The position numbers and the translations under genes are program-made. Below, piece after piece: positions 1 to 7,958 of a stretch of 46,949 nt of DNA; position 1 is the stretch's first letter, and each line of letters opens with the position of its first letter. The stretch is from contig CAKZLL010000368.1 of assembly GCA_937125475.1 (NCBI GenBank), positions 1 to 46,949 on the forward strand, given 5' to 3'. The notes beneath the pieces are model-generated. The model made no database searches, was not told where the DNA came from, and saw only the letters and a list, made by a program, of their open reading frames with translations. Source of the DNA: an uncultured Saprospiraceae bacterium (GTDB taxonomy: Bacteria; Bacteroidota; Bacteroidia; Chitinophagales; Saprospiraceae).

Positions 1-1
1 T

Positions 2-460
2 TTCAATTGCATCGTCACTTTAGTGCGATGTTTGTAGCAATTTTGAGATACTGGCTAGCCGTACATTTTTGGAATGGGCGGTTAAAACCGCGATCTTTAC
101 CGCATTTCATCACCGTGCTAAAGCAGCGGTGCAATTGAATCACTTTCGCTAAGCTTTTTTCAATTGCACCGTCACTTTAGTGCGGTGTTTGTGGCGATTT
201 TGAGATATTGGCTTTAGCCGTACATTTTTGGTAGTGGGCGGTTAAAACCGCGATCTTTACCGCATTTCATCACCGTGCTAAAGCAGCGGTGCAATTGAAT
301 CACTTTCGCCAAGCTTTTTTCAATTGCACCGTCACTTTAGTGTGGTGTTTGTGGCGATTTTGAGATATTGGCTTTAGCCGTACATTTTTGGTAGTGGGCG
401 GTTAAAACCGCGATTTCTATGCCGCTATTTATCACCGCGCTGAAGCAGCGGTGCAATTGA
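2..460. repeat. Tandem array of three ~140 bp inverted-repeat units
   Basis: Three near-identical units lie at about 2-139, 159-299 and 319-460, with a period of 157-160 bp and a short linker (TCACTTTCGCYAAGC) between them. Each unit begins with TTCAATTGCACCG and ends with its inverse CGGTGCAATTGAA. The terminal inverted repeats are about 29 nt and match at 24 positions; three of the five mismatches would be G-U wobbles in RNA. The middle of each unit holds a perfect small palindrome, GCGGTT-AA-AACCGC. No open reading frame of note crosses the array. The first unit starts at the window edge, so the array may continue upstream. It resembles a MITE or REP-type element in tandem. No transposase is present. 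Confidence 0.85.
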
Positions 461-542
461 ATCGCTTTAACAAAAAAGATATTCAAACTAAACAATAACT
501 CCAATTAATAAACAACAAAAATAACACATCAATATTTAAATT

Positions 543-1528
543 ATGACTGCTCTTGAACGCATTGAAGAAGAAAGAATAAAAAAAACGGGAAAATTAGACT
601 TACGTAAATGTAAATTAACCGAACTTCCAAACGAGCTATTTGAATTAACCCATTTACAGTCATTAAACCTTAGCGCCAATCAGATTTCGGATATTCGTTT
701 CTTGGAAAAATTGACCAGTTTACAATTTTTATACATTAACAGAAATCAGATTTCGGATTATAGTTTCTTGGAAAAATGGCGTTATCTTAGAAAAAGGCGC
801 GAATAAAGCGGAAATTGCCAGCCTTTACGCACAACAAGAAATTCGTATTCGAGTACACGGCACGGATAATAAACGTTTTTTGGATATTATTTTGGAGGAA
901 TTTGAGCGATTGCATGACTTTTTTAAGGGTATTGTATTTGATAAATGGATTCCGTGTAGTTGTGATATTTGTAAAAAAATGAACTGGAAAGGCAAGCATT
1001 ATTTTAAATATGAAATGCTTCAACGCGCTTATTCTAAGAATGTAGAAGCGGTACAATGCAGGCAAAGTTTTGAGCCGATCAATGTTTATAAACTGATACA
1101 CGATACATTAATTGCGAAAAATATGGACGATTTTTATAACAATAAAAAAAGACTAGAAGAAATAGCAATTAGGCAAAATCATTCAGATTCAGGTAAGAAT
1201 ATTCCTGGTAATAAAATAGTACATAATTATTATGGTGCTGATGAAAAACCTGTTCCATCGGTTTTCGATTTTGAAAAAACAACCCGACAACCAATTGATA
1301 AAACAGCTTTTAAAGCCATTTTTGCACAAGGACATTTCGATCAAATTATTGATAGTTTTCCCAAATATACAGATGATACTATTTTACAAAAAGAAATTTT
1401 AAAACTGAAACAACGCTGGAAAAAAAAATGAGAAAGGCGTGCTTCTAAAACGAATTAGTCAAGATAATTATAGTGTAGAAGAAGAGGCAATTAACAAAAT
1501 TTTATTGGATTGGATATTTAGTTGGTAG
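543..1528 (+). pseudogene. Decayed Roco-type LRR/COR protein gene with C-terminal adaptor-like domain
   Basis: The 5' part (543-806) encodes leucine-rich repeats (LTELPNELFELTHLQSLNLS and following) and ends abruptly after a repeat reading SFLEKW. From about 769 a different frame encodes WKNGVILEKG, then LYAQQEIRIRVHG and a WIPCSCDIC segment, which I recognise as the C-terminal part of a COR domain of Roco proteins. The whole ROC GTPase and most of COR are missing, so an out-of-frame internal deletion is inferred. The remaining C terminus (QGHFDQIIDSF and on) resembles the small effector-associated adaptor domains of bacterial conflict proteins. It breaks again at a run of nine A's near 1420-1428 and continues one frame over (KGVLLKRISQDNYSVEEEA) to a stop at 1526-1528. 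Roco and LRR-NTPase genes of this kind are common in multicellular-type Bacteroidota. This copy is almost certainly non-functional. Confidence 0.75.
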
Positions 1529-1558
1529 TATTTTTCATTAAATCTAAACTTCGGAAAC

Positions 1559-2062
1559 ATGGAAGAAGCATTCAAAATAATAGCACAAGAAGAAAACGGT
1601 CAATATAAAGCTAATCATACTCAATATTTCGGTTTTAGCATGTCTGACTTTACAGCCACAATACACGAATTAAACATTGAATATAAAAATCATCCGATTA
1701 AAATTAGTTATGATTTCGGTCATCTTAATTTCGCAAAAATAGAATGTCAGCTATCACTAAAAGCGTATATTCCTAATTTTAAAATCACGAAAAAAAGCCA
1801 TTATTGGAGGTTATTTAACCCAAAAGCAAATATTTTAAAAGTCTCTTGCAATAATATCAGCTTTAAAAATTTTCTTGAAGAACAACTAAATTCATCACAA
1901 TTAGAAGCGTGTAGTCGAGCGCATTTGTTTGAACCAACTATTCAAAAGAAAGGCAAACCTCTCAAAATTTTAACTGAATACGGTTTGGGATTTGACAATA
2001 AAAAGGAAGTGATCCGACCATTAATTAAATTATATAAAGCTATTATTGATTATTCTGTTTAA
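1559..2062 (+). CDS. Hypothetical protein, 167 aa
   Basis: I do not recognise this family. The protein starts MEEAFKIIAQEENGQY and has no signal peptide or membrane segment, so it is probably cytoplasmic. It is rich in Lys, Asn and Ile, with an alternating beta-type pattern in the first half and a helical C terminus (KKEVIRPLIKLYKAI). It follows the Roco remnant by 30 bp and precedes the glycosyltransferase gene by 140 bp on the same strand. It could belong to either neighbourhood, or be an orphan accessory gene. Length and codon use look like a real gene, but no function can be assigned. Confidence 0.6.
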   Translation: MEEAFKIIAQEENGQYKANHTQYFGFSMSDFTATIHELNIEYKNHPIKISYDFGHLNFAKIECQLSLKAYIPNFKITKKSHYWRLFNPKANILKVSCNNISFKNFLEEQLNSSQLEACSRAHLFEPTIQKKGKPLKILTEYGLGFDNKKEVIRPLIKLYKAIIDYSV

Positions 2063-2202
2063 ATGAAAAGTTAGAATTTTCTCTAATTCCTAAAGCATTT
2101 ATTTTTAGAAATTCGAATAGAGAAATTTTATACTTCTTTTTTAGGATTATGAGGTTTTTAATTGTAAAATTGCAGCTAATTTCTAAATTCAAAAAATATT
2201 CA

Positions 2203-4971
2203 ATGAAAGTTGCTGTTGTTGTTGTTACACATAATAGAGTTCGATTATTAGGTCGTGCAATCCAATCAATAAAACGGCAAAAGTACAAAAGTAACTTAGT
2301 TATCATAATATCTAATTCAGATAAAAAATATTGGTCTGAAGAAAAAAAACTCTGTGATCAACTAGGTTTTCAGTGGTTTAAAAATAATAGAACTACCAAT
2401 TATGCTGGTGCATTGAATACAGGAATTGAGAAAATTTTAGAATATCTAGGTTTTGATGAAACACTCTATTTTGCATCGCTAGATGATGATGATGAATGGT
2501 CAAGCGATTATTTACAAGAATTGTATGTAAATAACACTAAAAACTATGATCTTTTATTAGCAAATGTGATCAGAAAAAACAATCTTTCAGAAGAACTAAT
2601 GTACTTGCCCAAAGTACTTTCTATGAATGATTTTTTGAGCGGAAATCCAGGAGTAGGAGGCTCTAATACTTTTGTTCGTTTCAATGTTCTGATGAAAGCA
2701 GGCGGATTTGATGAAGCATTAAATGCTACAGTAGATAGAGATATATTTGTTCGGATATTTCAACTCAATCCGTCTTATCTTATTGTAGAAAAACATCTCG
2801 TCTTTCTCTATGTGGAAAATGATAGAATGAGAGTTACAAATAATAAAACAATAAAAGTTGAAAGTTATCAATTGTTCTATTATAAATATAGTCATTTGAT
2901 GTCCAAGAGGGTAAAAAAACAGTTTTTAAATCGAGCTGAAACTTACTTCAATATTGAAGAAAACGTAATAATATCGCCTTATTCGAGCAGTTTAAATTAT
3001 CAAACTTACCCTTTAACTTTTCAAGAAAAAAAAGACTACCCGTTTATTATTGGTTTTATAGCAGGGGAAAAACCTCTTGCATTACGGATTATTCATGCGA
3101 TTATAGAAAAAAGAATTGCAGTAGATCGATTGATTGTAATTAATAATTTATCCGAAAACGAAAACTTTGATGATACTATTCATTGGCTTCAAGAACATAA
3201 TATCAAAGTCCTCTTTATAAAACAGGAGGTTTGGAAATTAAATCTGGAAAATGGCTATTATGGTTCTTCTTTTTCAAAATTTCCAGCCATAGATTCTATT
3301 CCTTTAGGGCGAACGATTTTACAACATCACCTTTATACAGAAACATTAGATTTAAAAAATCCTGTCTATTGGATTATAGATGATGATATTACATTTGAGA
3401 GTATTCAAACTGATCAAAATGGTCAATCAGTTGATATTTTTAATATTATTAATCAATATAAAGACAAGGCAGATGCACTAATCGGAGGAGTTAGTCAAGA
3501 TCCACCTTTACCAACATTAAGTTGCATTCGCGGGCAATTAGTCGATTTGATGTATAGCCATTTTTCTAAAGAGAATATTTCATCAGATATACTAAATTTA
3601 AGAAGTCAAGCTGATTATTATTATGATTTATCCGATAGAATTACTGCCCATTTAGAAATGCCCATTTATTATCAACAAGATATTAAAAAGGATTTAAAAA
3701 AGATATTTTCAGGTAAATCAACATCGAGACCATGCCTTCAATATGAACAAAAAGGAGTAAAAAAAACAGTAACGAACAGAGGGCCAAATACTTTAATTTT
3801 CAATAAAGATTTATTACGTTTTTATCCTGTCATCAGTTATGAAGTTAATGGTAAGTTTACGAGAAGAGGTGATTTATTTTGGGCATTGGCAAATCAGATT
3901 ATTTCTAATCGAGTATTCATAGAACACAGTTTTTCAATTAATCAAAATCGACCTATTATTTCATATGACTCAAAAAAAGAATTACATCGAGCAGCTTATG
4001 ATATTATTGGTTATGCTTTTAATAAAGCCATTTTATTAGTTATAGAACAGATCAAATTAGAAACTAAACCTAATCGACCTAAAGATATTTTTGAACAGGT
4101 CAATCAATTGAAGTATTTTCAAATATTCATTGATGTTTTTCATTCCTTTATAGAAAAGCGAAAAGGTCGATTTATAATGAATTATTATAGAATAATTGGG
4201 ATATTAGAAATTCTGTCAAAACAGTCGGAAGAAAGTAAAGAATATTTGCAACTAGTAAAAAAGGATGATTTAAATACTTATTTCATTCCTTTATTGGAAG
4301 AAGCTAAAAATGTAAAATTTACAAAGCATTACTTAGAGGATTTATCCAATAAAATATGGTCGTATAGCCAATCTATAACAAAATCCGCTGAAAATTTAAA
4401 ACAATATGAGCTGATAATTAAAGCTTGCTTTAGTTTAAAAAATATTGAACAACTTGGTAGTGGTTCAGAAGGTATTGTATTCACAGATAAAAAGCATATT
4501 TACAAGATATATTTTACACTTACAGATAATGAATGGATATTTTTACAACAAAAATCAATTCATTTCGGGAAGTGTCAAGCATTAGAAATGCTAGAGTTCT
4601 TTGAATTTAATAATAAAAAAATTATTCGCTATCCATTTCGAGAGTTTCAAACGGTTAAAGAAATAAGAAGGAATGATATAGTAGATTTTTTGATATTTTG
4701 TAGACAGAATAAATTTATATTCACAAATATTAAACCTAAAAACTTTATAATTCTATCAAATGGTCAGCTAAAATTGATTGATTATGGGAAGTCTTTTGAG
4801 CCTTTTCAAGAAAATAAATTTATAAATACTATAAAACGAGCCTTTTTAATGTTAAAAAATCCCAACATGGCTGATAATCAATTTCGAGCCTTAACAAAAA
4901 GGATAAATTATGGACAAATTCCATCTGAAATTGAAGGATGGCAAAATTTATATCATCAAGTAAGAGAATAA
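2203..4971 (+). CDS. Two glycosyltransferase-like domains fused to a kinase-like domain
   Basis: I chose the ATG at 2203 because the protein then begins MKVAVVVVTHNRVRLLGRAI, the typical first strand of a GT-A glycosyltransferase family 2 fold; an in-frame ATG at 2149 adds 18 atypical residues. Length is 922 aa. Residues 1-210 are a family-2 domain with an acidic LDDDDEW motif (about 94-98) for metal and nucleotide sugar, and a VDRDIFVRIF segment. Residues about 282-580 start a second GT-A-like region (FIIGFIAGEKPLALRIIHAI) with its own YWIIDDDITF motif (391-395). Residues about 748-872 look like a protein-kinase fold: glycine-rich LGSGSEGIVF, an IYKIYF lysine (about K768), a catalytic-loop equivalent FTNIKPKNF and a LIDYG metal motif. 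The usual catalytic Asp of the loop is Asn (N842), so catalysis is uncertain. It is the first gene of a tight operon; donor and acceptor are unknown. Confidence 0.75.
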   Translation: MKVAVVVVTHNRVRLLGRAIQSIKRQKYKSNLVIIISNSDKKYWSEEKKLCDQLGFQWFKNNRTTNYAGALNTGIEKILEYLGFDETLYFASLDDDDEWSSDYLQELYVNNTKNYDLLLANVIRKNNLSEELMYLPKVLSMNDFLSGNPGVGGSNTFVRFNVLMKAGGFDEALNATVDRDIFVRIFQLNPSYLIVEKHLVFLYVENDRMRVTNNKTIKVESYQLFYYKYSHLMSKRVKKQFLNRAETYFNIEENVIISPYSSSLNYQTYPLTFQEKKDYPFIIGFIAGEKPLALRIIHAIIEKRIAVDRLIVINNLSENENFDDTIHWLQEHNIKVLFIKQEVWKLNLENGYYGSSFSKFPAIDSIPLGRTILQHHLYTETLDLKNPVYWIIDDDITFESIQTDQNGQSVDIFNIINQYKDKADALIGGVSQDPPLPTLSCIRGQLVDLMYSHFSKENISSDILNLRSQADYYYDLSDRITAHLEMPIYYQQDIKKDLKKIFSGKSTSRPCLQYEQKGVKKTVTNRGPNTLIFNKDLLRFYPVISYEVNGKFTRRGDLFWALANQIISNRVFIEHSFSINQNRPIISYDSKKELHRAAYDIIGYAFNKAILLVIEQIKLETKPNRPKDIFEQVNQLKYFQIFIDVFHSFIEKRKGRFIMNYYRIIGILEILSKQSEESKEYLQLVKKDDLNTYFIPLLEEAKNVKFTKHYLEDLSNKIWSYSQSITKSAENLKQYELIIKACFSLKNIEQLGSGSEGIVFTDKKHIYKIYFTLTDNEWIFLQQKSIHFGKCQALEMLEFFEFNNKKIIRYPFREFQTVKEIRRNDIVDFLIFCRQNKFIFTNIKPKNFIILSNGQLKLIDYGKSFEPFQENKFINTIKRAFLMLKNPNMADNQFRALTKRINYGQIPSEIEGWQNLYHQVRE

Positions 4972-4999
4972 GAAACAAATAATAAAGCATTAGGATATT

Positions 5000-5800
5000 A
5001 TGATAGATCAATTAAAGGAATTTATTGCAATCCAAACTATCGCGCACGATAAACAATCAAATGAAGCAGGTATTTTATTCATTGAAAATCTCCTTACACC
5101 ACTTGGTTTCGAGATAACACTCGAAGGAAATAGCAAATATCATCAACCTGTGATCATTGCAAAACATACTAATCCAAAATCGGATAAAAAAATAGTGCTA
5201 TATGGGCATTATGATGTAGAAAAAATTAGAAAAATAGATGAATGGGAAACACCTCCTTTTGAAGTGGTGGAAAAAGAGAATAGGCTTTTTTGTAGAGGTA
5301 TAGCCGATAATAAAGGAATTTTATTAGCTAGAATATTGGCGATAGAAGATATAGTAAAATCAGGAAAAGAACTGCCAAATATTCTTTGGATTATTCAAGG
5401 AGAAGAAGAAGTTGCAGGACAAACACCATTTGAAATCATACCAAAACATTTTGAAAATTTTCAATCTGTATTGTACTTAGAAGAAACAGGTATTTACCGT
5501 AAAGAAAAACCTGTTATTTTTTATTTGCCCAAAAGCGATGAACGACCTAGCTTTTTGAATGGTATGAATAAAGCGATATATAATGGAGAAGCTGCTTTTG
5601 AAAATCGACATTTAAATAAGTTTACTACTTGTCCGTTTTTGACGAATATTCCGTCTAATGGGTATTATTTGGGCTTTGGACCGAATGATTTTTCAGCAAA
5701 TATTCACCGACCTAATGAGAGTATGAATAAAGACAATTTGTTTAATCATCGTTTAACATTTCAAAAATTCTTGGAATGGGTTTCTCAGACTAATATATAA
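5000..5800 (+). CDS. Compact M20-family metallohydrolase lacking the lid domain
   Basis: All metal and catalytic residues of the M20 (ArgE/DapE/CPG2) family can be seen: LYGHYDV (H70, D72), GIADNKG (bridging D103), QGEEEVAG (catalytic and metal E135/E136), LEETG (E161 or E162) and a final NIHRPNE (H236). The protein is only 266 aa, against roughly 370-470 aa for family members. The chain passes straight from the LEETG strand to the C-terminal half, so the inserted dimerisation (lid) domain is absent. Such enzymes hydrolyse peptide or acyl-amide bonds, and some relatives work in reverse or as carriers in natural-product pathways. The gene starts 29 bp after the glycosyltransferase gene and ends 3 bp before the amidotransferase gene, indicating one transcript. 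Family assignment is firm; substrate unknown. Confidence 0.85.
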   Translation: MIDQLKEFIAIQTIAHDKQSNEAGILFIENLLTPLGFEITLEGNSKYHQPVIIAKHTNPKSDKKIVLYGHYDVEKIRKIDEWETPPFEVVEKENRLFCRGIADNKGILLARILAIEDIVKSGKELPNILWIIQGEEEVAGQTPFEIIPKHFENFQSVLYLEETGIYRKEKPVIFYLPKSDERPSFLNGMNKAIYNGEAAFENRHLNKFTTCPFLTNIPSNGYYLGFGPNDFSANIHRPNESMNKDNLFNHRLTFQKFLEWVSQTNI

Positions 5801-5803
5801 TTC

Positions 5804-7249
5804 ATGTGTGGTATTGTAGTAATCAATGGAAATAATAGCAAAGAAATAATCAAGCAGGCATTACTAAAAATTCAACATCGAGGTAGGGATTCTAGTAGAA
5901 TAGTTGAATTATCAAAAGAGTTGGCAATAGGTTTTAACCGTTTGTCTATTAATGACCTATCATCAAATGGAATACAGCCATTTATTTATGGTGATTATAT
6001 TGGTGTTTTTAATGCTGAGGTTTATAATCATGAAAAACTTAGGGAACAATTTAGCTTAAAACTGTCCTCTCAATCAGATACGGCAGTTATTTTACCTTTA
6101 TTTGAATTACTTGGAAATGAGGTTTTACATTATTTAGATGGCTTTTATTCTGGAATTATCTATCATATAAAAACGAAAGAATTATTAACAATTAGAGATT
6201 ATATTGGTAAAAAACCTTTGTTTTTTGGAACAAGCAAGTGTTTTAGTTTTGTAACAAGTGAATTAAAAGCTGTTGACCCTATTCTCAAATTTAAAATGAT
6301 ACCCAAAGGTATTTCTAAAATCGAAGGCAGGAAAATTACTTTGTTAAAAAAACATATTTTTTCAACTTCCTTAAAAATAAATTTAAAAGATACATTCATT
6401 AAAGCGGTTAAAAAAAGAATACCAACTGAGCGGTTCGGCATTTTTTTGAGTGGCGGTTTGGATAGTTCAATCATCGCTTCGATTGTATCAAAACATACTA
6501 AAAATGTTCAATATTATACTTTAGGAAACAAAGAAAATGATGATGTAAAATATGTTCAAATATTATGCAAAAAGCTAAAAATAAGTAAGTCCCTAAAAAT
6601 TATATCATTACCTTCAAAGGATGAAGTAAGAGAAATGATTCCCAAAATCGTTTTTCATACAGAAAGTTATAATCCGTCGATCATTAGCAACGGTTTAGCC
6701 ACTTTTATTTTGGCAAAAGCCGCAACAATGGATAATTTGAAAGTAATATTATCTGGAGAAGGAGCGGATGAATTGTTTTGTGGCTATCCGATTTCTAAAG
6801 ATATTCAAGTATGGTTTGATAAACGCGAGGAGCTTATTGAACATTTACATACAACCGAACTAAGACGCTTAGATTTAGCTTCAATGGCGAATACAATTGA
6901 AGTGAGATGTCCTTTTTTGGATAAAAAAGTCTATGAATTAGCATTGAGTTATCAAAAAGAACAATTAATTGACCTTAACGAAAAGAAAGGAAAAATAATA
7001 TTACGAGAAGCTTTTCGCAATAATTTACCAATAGAGATTGTAGAACGAAAAAAAATATCTTTTGATGTTGGGAGTGGTATTCGAAAATTAGTGGTTCAAT
7101 CTTTAACCGAATACGAAGAAAATGAAAGAACTGTTCTAAAAAAAATATGTGGCAATTTTTTTTCACATGATTTATTGAATCATGATTATTTTCATAAATA
7201 CCCAACATTTGATATTGCTATAAATAAAAGAGGAATTAAGCACCGATAA
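5804..7249 (+). CDS. Asparagine synthase-type glutamine-dependent amidotransferase
   Basis: The protein starts MCGIVVING, giving the N-terminal Cys2 nucleophile of class II glutamine amidotransferases. Glutaminase-site motifs follow: QHRGRDSS, RLSIND (R46), NAEVYNH (N70, usually NGEIYN) and SDTAV. The synthetase half has the PP-loop FLSGGLDSSI (about 215-223), LSGEGADELFCGY near 310-322 and EVRCPFLD. Both halves look intact, so it should use glutamine and ATP to amidate a carboxylate through an adenylate. At 481 aa it is shorter than housekeeping AsnB (about 550-630). It sits in an operon with a glycosyltransferase, an M20 hydrolase and an NAT-like enzyme rather than alone. A pathway-specific substrate is therefore more likely than aspartate, although plain asparagine synthesis cannot be excluded. 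Confidence 0.85.
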   Translation: MCGIVVINGNNSKEIIKQALLKIQHRGRDSSRIVELSKELAIGFNRLSINDLSSNGIQPFIYGDYIGVFNAEVYNHEKLREQFSLKLSSQSDTAVILPLFELLGNEVLHYLDGFYSGIIYHIKTKELLTIRDYIGKKPLFFGTSKCFSFVTSELKAVDPILKFKMIPKGISKIEGRKITLLKKHIFSTSLKINLKDTFIKAVKKRIPTERFGIFLSGGLDSSIIASIVSKHTKNVQYYTLGNKENDDVKYVQILCKKLKISKSLKIISLPSKDEVREMIPKIVFHTESYNPSIISNGLATFILAKAATMDNLKVILSGEGADELFCGYPISKDIQVWFDKREELIEHLHTTELRRLDLASMANTIEVRCPFLDKKVYELALSYQKEQLIDLNEKKGKIILREAFRNNLPIEIVERKKISFDVGSGIRKLVVQSLTEYEENERTVLKKICGNFFSHDLLNHDYFHKYPTFDIAINKRGIKHR

Positions 7250-7250
7250 A

Positions 7251-7922
7251 ATGAATAAGCTTATAAAAACAATCGAAGAATTGCTGTTAGAAGAATATAA
7301 AACTGTTCCATTTCATAATATATTTATGCTAAATGGAATTGAAAAAACAGGGACATCATTTGGAGGAACCTGTTCAGATAAAGTATTACATTTTCAAAAA
7401 GTCCTTCAAAAAAATTCCATAACTTCAACACTTCAATCCGCTTATATTAATGGAAATGATTGTCATAGATTATTGGCTGTAATGATTCAAGATCAAAAAT
7501 TTTATATTGATGTAGGTTCGGGTTTTCCTAGTTGTAAGATATTTCCAGCATTTAAGTCGATTGAATATAGTGTTTATGGAATGTCATTTCGTACAGAGAT
7601 AAGACAAAATTCTTTAGTCATTTATCATAAAACAAAAGCAGTTCATAACGAAATGTCCATTATTCCTTTTCAGCAAAAAACTCAAAATGAAATTTTAAAA
7701 GATATAAAAAAACGCTATTGCGATACTTCAGTATATCCTTTTAGAAATAGTTTGCGTTTTTCTATCTTAATAGAAGATACATTTCACTTTATAAAAAAAA
7801 AGCAATTAAAATTATTCAATAGTCATAAAAACAGTAGTTGTTTGATTAGTAAAAAAGCGGCTTATTCCTTGATCAATAATGTATTTAATTTTGATATGCA
7901 AGGCCTAGATTTTGTAATGTAA
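7251..7922 (+). CDS. Arylamine N-acetyltransferase-like Cys-His-Asp enzyme
   Basis: The 223-aa protein shows a weak but consistent NAT/transglutaminase-like signature. PFHNI (residues 20-24) matches the NAT PFEN-type segment, FGGTCSDK supplies a nucleophile Cys41, DCHRLLAV gives His72, and FYIDVGSGF gives Asp87. The His-Asp spacing of 15 residues equals that of classical NATs. A downstream PFRNSLRFSIL segment also fits the family. NATs transfer acetyl from acetyl-CoA to aryl amines, and natural-product relatives make macrolactam or other amide bonds. It begins 1 bp after the stop of the amidotransferase gene, so the two are translationally coupled. A Cys-His-Asp enzyme next to an asparagine-synthetase homologue recalls the logic of lasso-peptide maturation, but no precursor peptide gene is visible. 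Function is inferred only to the fold level. Confidence 0.65.
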   Translation: MNKLIKTIEELLLEEYKTVPFHNIFMLNGIEKTGTSFGGTCSDKVLHFQKVLQKNSITSTLQSAYINGNDCHRLLAVMIQDQKFYIDVGSGFPSCKIFPAFKSIEYSVYGMSFRTEIRQNSLVIYHKTKAVHNEMSIIPFQQKTQNEILKDIKKRYCDTSVYPFRNSLRFSILIEDTFHFIKKKQLKLFNSHKNSSCLISKKAAYSLINNVFNFDMQGLDFVM

Positions 7923-7926
7923 AACA

Positions 7927-7947
7927 ATTTATAATCGTGTTATAAAT
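7927..7947. promoter_or_regulatory. Perfect 8-bp palindrome upstream of the Crp/Fnr gene
   Basis: ATTTATAA-TCGTG-TTATAAAT is a perfect inverted repeat in the 36-bp gap between the NAT-like gene and the Crp/Fnr gene. It ends 11 bp before the regulator's start codon. It could be a dimeric operator for the regulator itself. An alternative is a weak terminator for the preceding operon, but the stem is all A/T and only GATTTT follows, so an operator is the better guess. Confidence 0.35.
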
Positions 7948-7958
7948 GATTTTCTGTT

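Noticed and set aside
2..460. CRISPR-like array
   Set aside because: Three units of ~140 bp are nearly identical over their whole length, with short constant linkers. There are no variable spacers and no cas genes.
2063..2202. Precursor peptide gene for the operon
   Set aside because: No short frame with a start, leader-like sequence and Cys/Asp/Glu core was found in the 140 bp upstream of the glycosyltransferase gene, nor in the tiny gaps inside the operon.
2149..2202. Earlier start of the glycosyltransferase gene
   Set aside because: The 18 extra residues precede the usual beginning of a family-2 fold (MKVAVVVVTHNR), so the later ATG is more likely.
6199..6474. Minus-strand frame inside the amidotransferase gene
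   Set aside because: It overlaps the PP-loop coding region and reads as the shadow of a real gene.
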